64,000 nt of DNA from Nannocystis punicea (GTDB lineage Bacteria; Myxococcota_A; Polyangia; Nannocystales; Nannocystaceae). The stretch spans positions 10,204,001-10,268,000 of the forward strand of contig NZ_CP114040.1 in the NCBI RefSeq assembly GCF_026965555.1. The letters run 5' to 3'. The notes beneath the pieces were generated by a model. The model saw only the letters and a list, made by a program, of their open reading frames with translations, was not told the origin of the DNA and made no database searches. Shown piece after piece: positions 36,812-45,091 of this stretch. Each line of letters opens with the position of its first letter. Position 1 is the first letter of the stretch. Position numbers and translations under genes: made by a program.

Positions 36812-38098
36812 TCAGCGGCGACGCCGGCGCGCGAGCCCGAGGAGCATGCCGAGGGACAGCGCCAGGCCGCCGACCCCGCCCGACTCGCCCGCGACGCAGC
36901 CGCAACCCTCCCCTCCGCCGTCGCCGTCGCCGTCGCCGTCGAGGTCGGGCAAGTCCTCGCCGGGCGTGGCGGTGACGACCTGGTGCGCGCGCGGGTTGCC
37001 GAACAGGTCGTAGGAGACGAGGACGAAGTTGTAGGCCTTGCCGTTCTCGAGCCCGTGGATGGTCGCGGACTTGCCGGCGAACGCGATGTGGTCGCTGCAC
37101 ACGTAGTCCCAGTCGAGGGCGTGCATGGCCGGGCTGACGCGCAGCTTGCAATCGGCGTCGCACAGGCCCTCGGGGTCGTTGTCGAAGCCGTCGTCGCAGG
37201 CCTCGCCGGCCTCGACCACGCCGTTGCCGCAGGTGTCCGGGTCGCTCACGTCCCCGGGCACGGTCATGACTGTCGAGAAGGGCTGGTCGCCGCACAGGTT
37301 GCCGGCAGTGAAGTAGTGATTGCCGTCCGGCACCTCGCCGAGCTCGGGCGTCGGGAAGTCGAGGCCGGGCGACGCGCCGGTGTCCGCCTCCTCGCACAGC
37401 ACGCGGAACCCATAGACGTCGCCCGAGCCCGCCTCCCAGTGGAGCTCGACCGCGCCGTTCCCCGACTCTGCGGTCAGGTCCGTGACGTCGAGTAGCGGCG
37501 GCATGAAGTCGAACTTCAGCGCGGGCTGGCTCGCCGTGATGAAGAACTCCCCGGGCTGGCACCCGGCCATGCCGTTCTCCTGCGGGTCGCACATCCACAG
37601 GCCGGCCTCGCCGGTGACGTCGGCGTCGCAGATGTCGGCGACGATCGTCTCCGGCGCGTCGACGCTGCGCTCCGGCGACGAGGGATCGACGCCGACGGCC
37701 AGGAACGCGGGGTGGAACGCGCCCGTCACGCCCTGCGTGAAGGTCGAAGCCAGCGCCCTGGCCAGCTCCCCGCAGCGACGAAATTGACCGTCGATCGAGA
37801 CCTCGGCCGTGGCGCACTGGGTGCCGACGAGGGCCTGGAGCATCTTCGTGGGATCGACGGCGCTGGCCTGCGCCTGGATGTTGACGCCGATCTTCTGCCC
37901 GCACTGGCAGCGGGCGCGGTTGATCGACTGCCTGAGATCGCGCTCCACCATCGGGCGCACGAACTCGCCGTTCTCGTCGGTCAAATAGTACGACACGGAG
38001 AAATCGGCTGGATCGGGCAGCTCGGCGCGGGCGGTCCCGGCGAAAGAAAAGGTCGCGAGCAGCGCAGCAACCACATACCGTGATGGCACATCGGGCAT
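36812..38098 (-). CDS. Secreted Cys-rich protein with MYXO-CTERM tail
   Basis: 428 aa. Signal peptide about 1-25 (ATFSFAGTARA). The mid-region has fibronectin-III-like strands (GNGAVELHWEAGSGDVYGFRV and GKAYNFVLVSYDLFGNP). A Myxococcus Cys-rich repeat near residues 285-315 starts CGNGVVEAGEACDDG. The tail shows GCGCVAGES, a hydrophobic stretch (GGLALSLGMLLGLA) and five arginines, a MYXO-CTERM-like sorting signal preceded by a Gly-Asp linker. Probably surface anchored; no enzymatic motif. It is transcribed towards the tRNA-Asn terminator. Confidence 0.88.
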   Translation of the reverse strand: MPDVPSRYVVAALLATFSFAGTARAELPDPADFSVSYYLTDENGEFVRPMVERDLRQSINRARCQCGQKIGVNIQAQASAVDPTKMLQALVGTQCATAEVSIDGQFRRCGELARALASTFTQGVTGAFHPAFLAVGVDPSSPERSVDAPETIVADICDADVTGEAGLWMCDPQENGMAGCQPGEFFITASQPALKFDFMPPLLDVTDLTAESGNGAVELHWEAGSGDVYGFRVLCEEADTGASPGLDFPTPELGEVPDGNHYFTAGNLCGDQPFSTVMTVPGDVSDPDTCGNGVVEAGEACDDGFDNDPEGLCDADCKLRVSPAMHALDWDYVCSDHIAFAGKSATIHGLENGKAYNFVLVSYDLFGNPRAHQVVTATPGEDLPDLDGDGDGDGGGEGCGCVAGESGGVGGLALSLGMLLGLARRRRR

Positions 38099-38258
38099 GT
38101 CGATCCAACTTCGGCCGCCTCGTGGTTGTTCCGCGATCGCGACTCGCAGGACGTCGAGTTACGAGCAGTCGAGGCTGCGCGCGTGTCGCATCAGGCATCC
38201 CGCGAACCCGACAACAGCGACCCCGCGGATCGGTCGCCGCCGCCTCGAGGGAGGCCGC

Positions 38259-38735
38259 GTGCACCGCCGCTTCCCCGCGTTCGAGCCCGACATCGTCGTC
38301 GAGGATGCGCTCGACCTCCACTCGTTCGGCGTGCCCGCGCTCATGGAAGTGGTCGGCGACGGCTACACGCCCGGTTCGGCGGTGATCCGGCTCGACAGCG
38401 GCGACGTGCTGGTCGGCGACCCGGCGACGTCCTGCTCGCGCCGCTGGTGCGGGTCCCGCAGCGGATCGCCGGCTCGGGCACCATCTTCGAGGCCGGCGGC
38501 GAGATCGGCTATCGCCAGGTCGACAGCAGCGTCGACGGCCGCCGCTACGTCAACTTCAACGTGTTTCTCACCGCCACTCTCGGCTGGCGCGTCGACTGCC
38601 GGCTGGCGCTCACCACTTTCTATCTGCTGCCCCAGGTCGGCGTCGGCGGCGACGTGGCCCGCACCAGGCCGCCCTCGCGCCGAGCCGCCGCACCCGCGCC
38701 TGGTCGGCGACTTGCTGCTCGGCTTCCGCCTCTGA
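38259..38735 (+). pseudogene. Frameshifted coding remnant, possible outer-membrane protein
   Basis: Coding character switches frame twice. Frame A from 38259 (EPDIVVEDALDLHSFGVPAL onward) runs to about 38425. Frame +2 relative to it then continues (APLVRVPQRIAGSGTIFEAG and LTATLGWRVDCRLALTTFYL) to about 38670. Frame A resumes with HPRLVGDLLLGFRL and a stop at 38735. All parts have strong GC3 bias. The second part looks like beta-strands of a barrel or autotransporter-like protein. Two indels, or sequencing errors, break one ancestral gene of about 160 residues; no intact copy is in the window. Confidence 0.55.
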
Positions 38736-38781
38736 ACGGACCTGGTCGCCGAGGAACTCGCGCCCACGCCGATTGGTTCAG

Positions 38782-39231
38782 TCATTGAACGAAGCGCGCC
38801 ACCTGGACCACGCGCGTCCCGCCGGCGAACGCGTCGTGGTTGCCCTGACGCAGCGGGCTGGCGCGGATCGTCCTGGCGATCACGATCCAGGCCGCGAGCG
38901 CGAGCAGCGGGCCGACGAAGGGGATCGATCCGATCAAGGTGAACGCCTCGCGCCGCAACGACTGCCGCACCGTGGGTCGACCGCCGTCGGGCCCGAGGAC
39001 GCGAAGTCCCAGCGCGAACTTGCCGAGCGTCGCGCCGGCCCAGGCGTCGAGCAGGCTGAAGTAGAGGAAGACGAACGCCGAGCCGACCAGCAGCCAGTCG
39101 AAGCCGTAGCCCATGAGCCGGCCGAGGCCGACGTCGACTGCGGCGAGGACCAGGACATCGAGCCCACGCGCCAGCAGGCGCACCGGGAACTCGGCGGGGA
39201 TCAGGGCATCGGCGGAAGAAACAGCGGACAT
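38782..39231 (-). CDS. RDD family membrane protein
   Basis: 149 aa from the ATG at 39231, which has GGAGG seven to eleven bases upstream; an in-frame start 15 codons earlier lacks one. RDD features: PVRLLARGLDVLVLAAVD in helix 1 (the Arg-Asp pair), LLDAWAGATLGKFALGLRVL between helices 2 and 3, RREAFTLIGSIPFVG, and a final HDAFAGGTRVVQ. RDD proteins are small multi-span proteins, some linked to Na+ transport; function here is not determined. Confidence 0.85.
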   Translation of the reverse strand: MSAVSSADALIPAEFPVRLLARGLDVLVLAAVDVGLGRLMGYGFDWLLVGSAFVFLYFSLLDAWAGATLGKFALGLRVLGPDGGRPTVRQSLRREAFTLIGSIPFVGPLLALAAWIVIARTIRASPLRQGNHDAFAGGTRVVQVARFVQ

Positions 39232-39319
39232 GACAGAGCCTCCGCCACACAGACCGCGGCCGCCGGCGCGACTCATCGGTCCGCTCGAAATTTTTTTCCG
39301 CCGCGCCCGGCCGCCCGTC

Positions 39320-40540
39320 TCACCCGTACGGCGTCACCGGCAGCACCCTCCCGTCGGCCGCGACCCGCACCGCGAACTCGCAGCGCTGCTCCGACTCGCG
39401 CAGCAGCACGATCGCGTGCTCGCCGCGGGCATGGGCCGTGAACGACCACAGACCGTCCGGCAGCTCGACCAGCGCCAGGTCGGGCGCGCGGCCGAGCTCG
39501 GCCAGCGAGGCCAGGCGCGCGACCAGGGCCGACTCCTCGAGCCACAGCGCCAGCACCCGGTCGCCGAGCGGCAACACCTCGAAGTCGAGGTACTCGCTGG
39601 CCGGCAGCGGCGGGTGCCGCTCGACCCGCACCGTGCCCTCGGCCGAGGCGGTCAGCGCCACGATGTCGCGCGAACCTGTCCCCGAGAACATGTTGTCGTC
39701 CTTCCACAGCACGCGGCCCACCCCGCGAGTGAAGGCGACCCGCGTGTCGAGGCTGTCGAGCGTGTGCAGGGCCAGCGGCGACCACTGCCCCGCGCGGTAG
39801 AACGTGGTCGCCACCTGCGGCGCCTCGGGGCCGTGGGAGATCTCGATCGCCAGGAACGACGACCCGGCGGTGCGGAGGTGGAAGTGACACGGGTACACGC
39901 CCGGCGACGTCGCCGGCACGAGGCCGAGGTCGACGCGCGGGCCGACGCCGGCGGCGCTGACGCGGCGGGCGAACATCCGCAAGACGGTCGCCTCGGCGAT
40001 CGCGCCGAACAGCCACCCGCCGCGGATCGTGCCGGTCTCGGCCAGCGCGCGCCGCTCGACGCGCCCGCTCGGGTGGGCGATCACCAGCTGTGAGGCGTTG
40101 CGCCAGCTCTCGGTCTCGAGCGCGAGCACCACCCCGTCGGCGAGCGCGTAGCCGCTGACCGTGCGGCCGAGCGCCCACGGCATGCGTCGTTGCCCGGACA
40201 GCGGCATCAGCCGCGTCGAGCGCCCGAGCGGTTCGCAGATCCGCAGCCACAGCGGGCTCCCGCGCTCGCCTGCGAGGATCTCCGCCTCCTCCGCCAGGCC
40301 CGTGCGGTCGAGGTCGTCGCGGTCGGCGAGGCCGACCTCGGGGACGACAGTCACGCGCACGCGGGGATCGTCGCCCTCGGCCGCGCTGAATTCACACAGG
40401 CGCTGACCGTCGGGGTCGAAACACACGAGCTCCGCGGCGGGCTCATGGTTGCGCAGCCAGGCCGGTTCGCTGTCACGGACGAACGGTACGACGACCGCGC
40501 CGGAGCCAGCGACGCGGGGGCAGCCGTCTGGCGCGCGCAT
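39320..40540 (-). CDS. Hypothetical beta-propeller-like protein
   Basis: 406 aa from the ATG at 40540. No family recognised. The sequence has recurring short beta-type motifs with Trp or Val followed by polar turns (SGYALADGVVLALETESW, GDRVLALWLEESALVARLA, DGLWSFTAHARGEHAIVLL). They are spaced at about 40-55 residues, which suggests a WD40-like or NHL-like propeller. No signal peptide is evident, so it is probably cytoplasmic. An NMFSGTGSRD segment is encoded by a repeat array (39672-39695). It is convergent with the RDD gene's upstream region and divergent from the dioxygenase. Confidence 0.6.
   Translation of the reverse strand: MRAPDGCPRVAGSGAVVVPFVRDSEPAWLRNHEPAAELVCFDPDGQRLCEFSAAEGDDPRVRVTVVPEVGLADRDDLDRTGLAEEAEILAGERGSPLWLRICEPLGRSTRLMPLSGQRRMPWALGRTVSGYALADGVVLALETESWRNASQLVIAHPSGRVERRALAETGTIRGGWLFGAIAEATVLRMFARRVSAAGVGPRVDLGLVPATSPGVYPCHFHLRTAGSSFLAIEISHGPEAPQVATTFYRAGQWSPLALHTLDSLDTRVAFTRGVGRVLWKDDNMFSGTGSRDIVALTASAEGTVRVERHPPLPASEYLDFEVLPLGDRVLALWLEESALVARLASLAELGRAPDLALVELPDGLWSFTAHARGEHAIVLLRESEQRCEFAVRVAADGRVLPVTPYG
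39672..39695. repeat. Two-unit palindrome array (coding)
   Basis: ACCTGT at 39674 and ACATGT at 39688, 14 bp apart; on the coding (minus) strand this reads NMFSGTG. Confidence 0.55.
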
Positions 40541-40678
40541 CTGGGCCGACGCTAGCCCGAGGCGCGGGGCTGCGTCGAGGCCTCGGGGATTGTCGGCACC
40601 AGCGCAACAATGCGTTGCTTCGGGCCGGCTTGTCCGGGCGCGCGCGGGGTAACATACCGGGCGGTCAGGAGACCGGAC

Positions 40679-41458
40679 ATGCCCACCACGCCCGTCCTGT
40701 TCGTCGGCCACGGATCGCCGATGAACGTGATCCTCGACAATGCTTGGACGCGGACGTTCAACGATCTCGGAGCGGCGTTGCCGACGCCGCGAGCGATCCT
40801 CGCCGTCTCGGCGCACTGGTACACTCGCGGCACCTTCGTGACCGCCGGCGGCGACCCACCGACGATTCACGACTTCGGCGGCTTTCCCCGCCAGCTGTTC
40901 GAGATCCAGTACCCCGCCCGCGGCAGCGACGAGGTCGCGCGGCGGGTGTGCGAGCTGCTCAGCGGCGACAGGGCCGCGCCGCGCAGCGACTGGGGCCTCG
41001 ACCACGGCACCTGGACGGTGCTGCACCACATGTTCCCGCGCGCCGACGTGCCGGTGCTGCAGCTCAGCATCGATCATCAGCGGCCGCCGGCCGAGCACCT
41101 GGCGATCGGTCGCGCGCTCGCGCCGTTGCGCGAGGAGGGGGTCCTGATCCTCGGCAGCGGCAATATCACCCACAACCTGCGCGCCGCCATGCAGCACGCC
41201 CGGAGCGGCGATACCTCGCTGCAGGAGTGGGCCCTGCGGTTCGACGCCGACGTCGCCCATGCGGTCGAGCAGCGCGACCACGACTACCTCGCGCGCGCCC
41301 CCGAGACCGCGCTCGGCCGGCAGAATCACCCGAGCATCGACCACTACTTGCCGCTGCTCTACGCCGTCGGCGCGGCGAGCGAGGCCGAGGCCCCGCGGTT
41401 CTTCAACCCCGGTTTCGACCTCGGCTCGATCTCGATGCGCGGCGCCCTGTTCGGCTAG
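40679..41458 (+). CDS. LigB/DODA-type extradiol dioxygenase
   Basis: 259-aa class III extradiol ring-cleavage dioxygenase of the DODA (4,5-DOPA dioxygenase, YgiD) type. The ATG at 40679 follows AGGAGA. Likely metal and catalytic His: GHGSP near 12, SAHWYTRG near 45, FGGFP region, and DHGTWTVLHHMFP. Conserved ILGSGNITHNLR and the C-terminal SISMRGALFG also fit. It would open catechol rings of DOPA-like or other phenolic substrates; substrate unknown. Its TAG stop is part of the CTAG duplicated by the adjoining IS element. Confidence 0.88.
   Translation: MPTTPVLFVGHGSPMNVILDNAWTRTFNDLGAALPTPRAILAVSAHWYTRGTFVTAGGDPPTIHDFGGFPRQLFEIQYPARGSDEVARRVCELLSGDRAAPRSDWGLDHGTWTVLHHMFPRADVPVLQLSIDHQRPPAEHLAIGRALAPLREEGVLILGSGNITHNLRAAMQHARSGDTSLQEWALRFDADVAHAVEQRDHDYLARAPETALGRQNHPSIDHYLPLLYAVGAASEAEAPRFFNPGFDLGSISMRGALFG
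41455..41458. repeat. Left CTAG target duplication of the IS element
   Basis: CTAG, whose TAG is the stop codon of the dioxygenase gene. Matching copy at 42403-42406. Confidence 0.75.
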
Positions 41459-42402
41459 GCCATGTCCGAAATCCCGAAAACGCCAGTTTCTTGGAGATAT
41501 CGGGGTTTCTTGATCTGGTCGGGGACATGACGCCCCGCGTTCCCCGCCACCAGCTCACGGACGACCAGTGGAACCTGATCGCGGACCTGTTCCCGACTCG
41601 CAACTGCAAGACGGGACGGCCCGCGAGAGATCGCCGGACGATCCTGAACGCCATCTTTTGGGTGCTCCGCACAGGAGCGCCGTGGCGTGATCTTCCGATC
41701 GAGTTCGGTCCATGGTCGACTGCGTGGGACTTCTTCAACAAGTGGAACCAAGACAGGACGTTCGACGAGGTGCTGCGACGACTCCGCAGCTGCGTGGTTT
41801 CGCATGACGACCCCCCCGCCGAGCTCTGGTGCATCGACGGCACGTCGATCCGCGCGGCTCGCTGCAGCAGCGGCGGGGGGAAAATCGACGAACCCAGAAG
41901 AACCGAAGGATCACGCGCTGGGGCGCTCCCGGGGTGGCTGGGGCACGAAGATCCACATCCTGTGTGACGCACACGGACACCCCCTCCACTTCCATCTCAG
42001 CGCCGGCCAGATCCACGACCAGACGATGGTCGACACCTTGCTCTGCGGCGCCGATGAGACTCTGCACGACGAACACGGGACACCGATGGCTTGGCCCGTC
42101 GCGCTCGCCGGCGACAAGGGTTACCGAGCGAACTGGGTCGACCAGTACCTGTTGGAGCTCGGCATCAAGCCCATAATCCCGAGTAAGGAGAACGAGGACC
42201 GCTCCCTTCGGCCTGTCGCATTCGACAAGGCCGCGTACCGGCGTCGAAGCATCATCGAGTGCCTCATCGGCTGGCTCAAGGAGTCACGCCGGATCGCTAC
42301 CCGGTTCGAGAAGAAAGCCATCAACTTCGGCGCGATGGTTAAACTGGCGTTTATCCACCGCTACCTGCGCCTGCGTGCTTCATGCGCGATTTCGGACATG
42401 GC
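41459..42402 (+). mobile_element. IS5-family-like insertion sequence, 944 bp
   Basis: Terminal inverted repeats: left GCCATGTCCGAAATC (41459-41473), perfectly matched by the right end (42388-42402), with a further CG matched after one mismatch. Flanked on both sides by CTAG, consistent with the 4-bp YTAR-type duplications of IS5 relatives (because CTAG is palindromic the exact cut cannot be fixed; TA is the shorter option). It carries one transposase in two frames. Both flanking genes keep their stop codons, so the insertion is probably harmless. Confidence 0.92.
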
Positions 42403-42406
42403 CTAG
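41527..42406 (+). CDS. IS5-family DDE transposase, two-frame (orfAB)
   Basis: Frame 1 from the ATG at 41527 runs to 41967 and encodes the N-terminal DUF4096-like part (HQLTDDQWNLIADLFPTR, then RTGAPWRDLPIEFGPWSTAW) plus the first catalytic Asp (ELWCIDGTS). The second frame carries RGGWGTKIHILCDAHGHPL, the second Asp in LAGDKGYRANW and the Glu in RRSIIECLIGWLKESRRI. The switch (to the +1 frame) falls at GGGGGGAAAA (41875-41884), a slip-prone run that could be programmed frameshifting or transcript slippage, or just an inactivating indel. The final TAG at 42404-42406 lies in the target duplication, not in the element. Confidence 0.88.
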
Positions 42407-44352
42407 TCGACGCGGGCGACCTCGAGGCAGGCCGCCCGCGCGCGCTCGCGGCTGGCCACGCGCTCGCGGATCGACGCCTCCACCATCCCCGCGATCCGGG
42501 CCCGCTGGGCCGGGTCGCGCGGCAGCGGCAGCACCAGCTCGCCGACGCGGTCGCCGAGCGAGTCGATGATGTCCTGCGTGAACCGCTTGGCCTCGATCTG
42601 CTTGCGCACCGGCTCCGAGCCGAGCGCCGCCAGCAGCAGGTACGGCGACAGCAGCTCGGGCCGGCACACCCGCAGCTTCAGCAGGTGGCTCTGGAACACG
42701 ATGCGGGTGTCGTGCTCGGTGATGAACGCGCACGTGCCGATCAGATAGGTGCCGTCGCGGACCATCAGGATGTCACCGGCGCGCACGTCCTGCTTGGCGC
42801 GCAGCGACTCGTAGACCTCCTGGCCGACGCAGTGCTTGGGGTCGAGCTTGAGCTCCCAGTTCGACAGGTCGGAGGTGCGCACGAACGGCACGTCGCCGCC
42901 GCCGTAGGCCAGCTTGCCGACCTCGTGCCCGCTGGTGATGGCGAGGATCCCGTCGTCGAGCAGCTGCTGGACCGTCACCAGCTCGTGGGTGTGCTGCAGG
43001 CCGGCGAGGATGGCCGCCACCTTCGGGTCGTAGTAGCGCGGCGCCAACACGTTGCCGCGGACCGCCTCGGCCGCGACCGCGTGGCCGAGGCGGCTGGCCT
43101 CCGGCGGGCTGCCGGCCGCGTGCTGGCGGAAGCGGGCCTCGATCTCCGGCAGCTCGTCGCGGGCGATGCTGCGGCCGCGGCTGTCCTTGCCGCACCACGC
43201 CGCCTCGGCCATGAAGATCGCCGGCCGCGTCGACCCCGGGGCCGGCTCGCGGCGGTTGAGCAGCATCAGGCACACCTTGGTGTGCGTGCCGCCCTTGCCC
43301 GACGTCTTGAACAGCTCCTCGGGCATGCCGATGACCGCGCGCAGATCTGCCTGTTCGAACATGTACTGAACGACATGTCGATACGACTTGCCGGAGATCA
43401 GGCTCTCGGGCACGACCAGGCCGACGCGGCCGCCGGGGCGGGCCAGCGCGAGCAGGCGCTCGACGAACAGCACCTGCGGCGAGACCCCGCGCTGCAGCCG
43501 CGACGTCGGGGCCCAGCGGTCGTTCGGGCCGAGGCGCCACACGTAGCCGAGCGCGAAGGTCTGCTGGACCTCGGTCGAGGCGGCGACGATCTTGGCGCCG
43601 AACGGCGGGTTGGCGAGCACGACGTCGAACCCGCCCTGCACGTCGCAGCGCAGCGGGCCGCCGTCGTCGGCCTGCCAGGCCAGAGTGTCGCCGCAGTGCA
43701 CCTGCGCCGGCGACATGGTCACGAGGCCGACGTGCGCGCGCGCCAGCCCGGCGAGGTAGCGGTCCTTGTCGATGCCGACCACGCTGCGCGCCACCTCGGC
43801 CGGCGGCACCCCGCGCGCGACCAGCCGGCGCGCGGTGTGGCTGAGGAACCCGCCGGCGCCGCAGGCCGGGTCGATCACCCGCTCGCCGGGGCGCGGGTCG
43901 ACCAGGTCGACCAGCATGCGCACCGCCGTCTGCGGGGTGAAGAACTGGCCCTCGAACCCGCGCGTGGCCGCCGCGGTGAACACCTCGTAGGCGTCGCCGA
44001 TCGGGTCGCAGCGCGGGTCGTCGAGGTCGAGCGTCCGCAGCTCGCGGTCGACCTCGAGCAGCGTCGCCGCGTCGAGCCCGATCTGCGCGTCGGCGGCGAA
44101 CACGTCGGGGATCAGCGCCTTCAGCCGCGCCAGCTGGGCCCGGTAGAACCCCAGCAGCGCCCCGGCCTCGTCCGGCGCCGCCTCGCCGCCGCGGACCGTC
44201 AGCGCCCGGCAGAACACGCAGCGCAGCACCTCGTCGAGCAGCGCCGCGTCGCGCGTGGCGCCGACCAGCCGGCCGGCCAGGAAGTTGCGCAGGCGGGTGA
44301 AGACTTCCCTGGCCTGAGGGACAGGTACCGAAAAATCAGTCTCTTCCAACAT
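42403..44352 (-). CDS. Type I-like adenine methylase fused to a specificity domain
   Basis: 649 aa from the ATG at 44352. Residues 1-440 are an HsdM-type N6-adenine methyltransferase: FFTPQTAVRMLVDL, SAM motif DPACGAGGFL (161-170), catalytic NPPF (248-251). Residues from about 450 form a single HsdS-like target-recognition domain (GDVPFVRTSDLSNWELKLDP; AGDILMVRDGTYLIG) and a C-terminal helix (GMVEASIRERVASRERARA). Type I systems normally encode HsdM, HsdS and HsdR separately. Here M and half of S are fused, and no hsdR or nuclease lies nearby, so it looks like an orphan DNA methylase. Its TAG stop also uses the CTAG at the IS junction. Confidence 0.9.
   Translation of the reverse strand: MLEETDFSVPVPQAREVFTRLRNFLAGRLVGATRDAALLDEVLRCVFCRALTVRGGEAAPDEAGALLGFYRAQLARLKALIPDVFAADAQIGLDAATLLEVDRELRTLDLDDPRCDPIGDAYEVFTAAATRGFEGQFFTPQTAVRMLVDLVDPRPGERVIDPACGAGGFLSHTARRLVARGVPPAEVARSVVGIDKDRYLAGLARAHVGLVTMSPAQVHCGDTLAWQADDGGPLRCDVQGGFDVVLANPPFGAKIVAASTEVQQTFALGYVWRLGPNDRWAPTSRLQRGVSPQVLFVERLLALARPGGRVGLVVPESLISGKSYRHVVQYMFEQADLRAVIGMPEELFKTSGKGGTHTKVCLMLLNRREPAPGSTRPAIFMAEAAWCGKDSRGRSIARDELPEIEARFRQHAAGSPPEASRLGHAVAAEAVRGNVLAPRYYDPKVAAILAGLQHTHELVTVQQLLDDGILAITSGHEVGKLAYGGGDVPFVRTSDLSNWELKLDPKHCVGQEVYESLRAKQDVRAGDILMVRDGTYLIGTCAFITEHDTRIVFQSHLLKLRVCRPELLSPYLLLAALGSEPVRKQIEAKRFTQDIIDSLGDRVGELVLPLPRDPAQRARIAGMVEASIRERVASRERARAACLEVARVD
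43343..43380. repeat. 14-bp palindrome array in methylase gene
   Basis: Units at 43345 (ATCTGC, weak), 43359 (ACATGT) and 43373 (ACATGT). They encode VVQYMFEQADL on the minus strand, shortly after the methylase motifs. Confidence 0.5.
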
Positions 44353-44370
44353 GCTCGATCGGTCATCCAC
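44319..44370. repeat. Palindrome array bridging two genes
   Basis: Units at 44321 (ACAGGT), 44335 (ATCAGT), 44349 (ACATGC) and 44363 (TCATCC), all 14 bp apart. On the minus strand the 44363 unit holds the stop of the F420-type reductase gene and the 44349 unit holds the ATG of the methylase. Confidence 0.6.
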
Positions 44371-45013
44371 GACGCAGCAGCTTGAACGCGACCTCGCGCC
44401 CGTGGCCGCCGACCAGCGCAAGGTGGATCCACAGCACCGCCATGTTCTCGAGCGCGGCCGCGTTGCGCAGCGGGCCGGCGTCGAGCGGGCGGAAGCCGGC
44501 CCGCTGGATCAGCGCCGACAGCGTCGCCTTGGCCTCGGCGTCGTCGCCGGCGATCGGCACGTCGGCCACGGTGTCGCCGAGTTGCGGGTCGGCGTGGAAC
44601 TCGGCGCCGAACGTGTTGAAGGCCTTGAGGACCCGCGCGCCCGGCAGCGCGGCCTGCAGCGCCGCGGTGATCGAGCCCTCCGGCGGCGGCGCCCACACCG
44701 GGCCCTGCGACCACGTCAGCGGGTTGTTGCAGTCGACCACGATCTTGCCGCGGAGATCGCCGAGGGCGTGGGCCGCCGCCACCGCGACGTTGCCGGGCAC
44801 CGCGAGGAACACGATGTCGGCCGCCGCCGCCGCCTCGGGCGCGAGCGCGGCGGTGACCTTGCCGTCGAGTTCGGCCAGCGCCTCGGCGATCTTCGAGCCC
44901 GAGCGGACCCCGAAGCTCACGCGCGTGAAGCCTGCGGCGACCAGTCGGCGGGCGATGGCGGACCCGACGTTGCCGGGGCCGACGATGGCGATGGCTGGAT
45001 CGTGCGTCGACAT
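44363..45013 (-). CDS. NADPH-dependent F420 reductase-type oxidoreductase
   Basis: 216-aa Rossmann protein of the F420H2:NADP oxidoreductase/NPDI branch (COG2085). Nucleotide-binding GPGNVGSAIARRL near residue 12; then FGVRSGSKIAEAL, DIVFLAVPG, and the family segment VDCNNPLT followed by AFNTFGAEF. The C-terminal half (GPLRNAAALENMAVLWIHLA) fits the dimerisation helix. In organisms without F420 such proteins are NADP-dependent reductases of unknown substrate. The stop lies 10 bp before the methylase start. Confidence 0.85.
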   Translation of the reverse strand: MSTHDPAIAIVGPGNVGSAIARRLVAAGFTRVSFGVRSGSKIAEALAELDGKVTAALAPEAAAAADIVFLAVPGNVAVAAAHALGDLRGKIVVDCNNPLTWSQGPVWAPPPEGSITAALQAALPGARVLKAFNTFGAEFHADPQLGDTVADVPIAGDDAEAKATLSALIQRAGFRPLDAGPLRNAAALENMAVLWIHLALVGGHGREVAFKLLRRG

Positions 45014-45091
45014 GGCGCGGAGCGTACCGCGAAATACCGCGCCGCGCGAGTTCCGCAGGCCCTGCTGCAGCGACTGCAGGCCCGGCCGCAG

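Noticed and set aside
43343..43380. Regulatory promoter inside the methylase gene
   Set aside because: Explained better as a coding copy of the repeat family; no -10/-35 pair seen.
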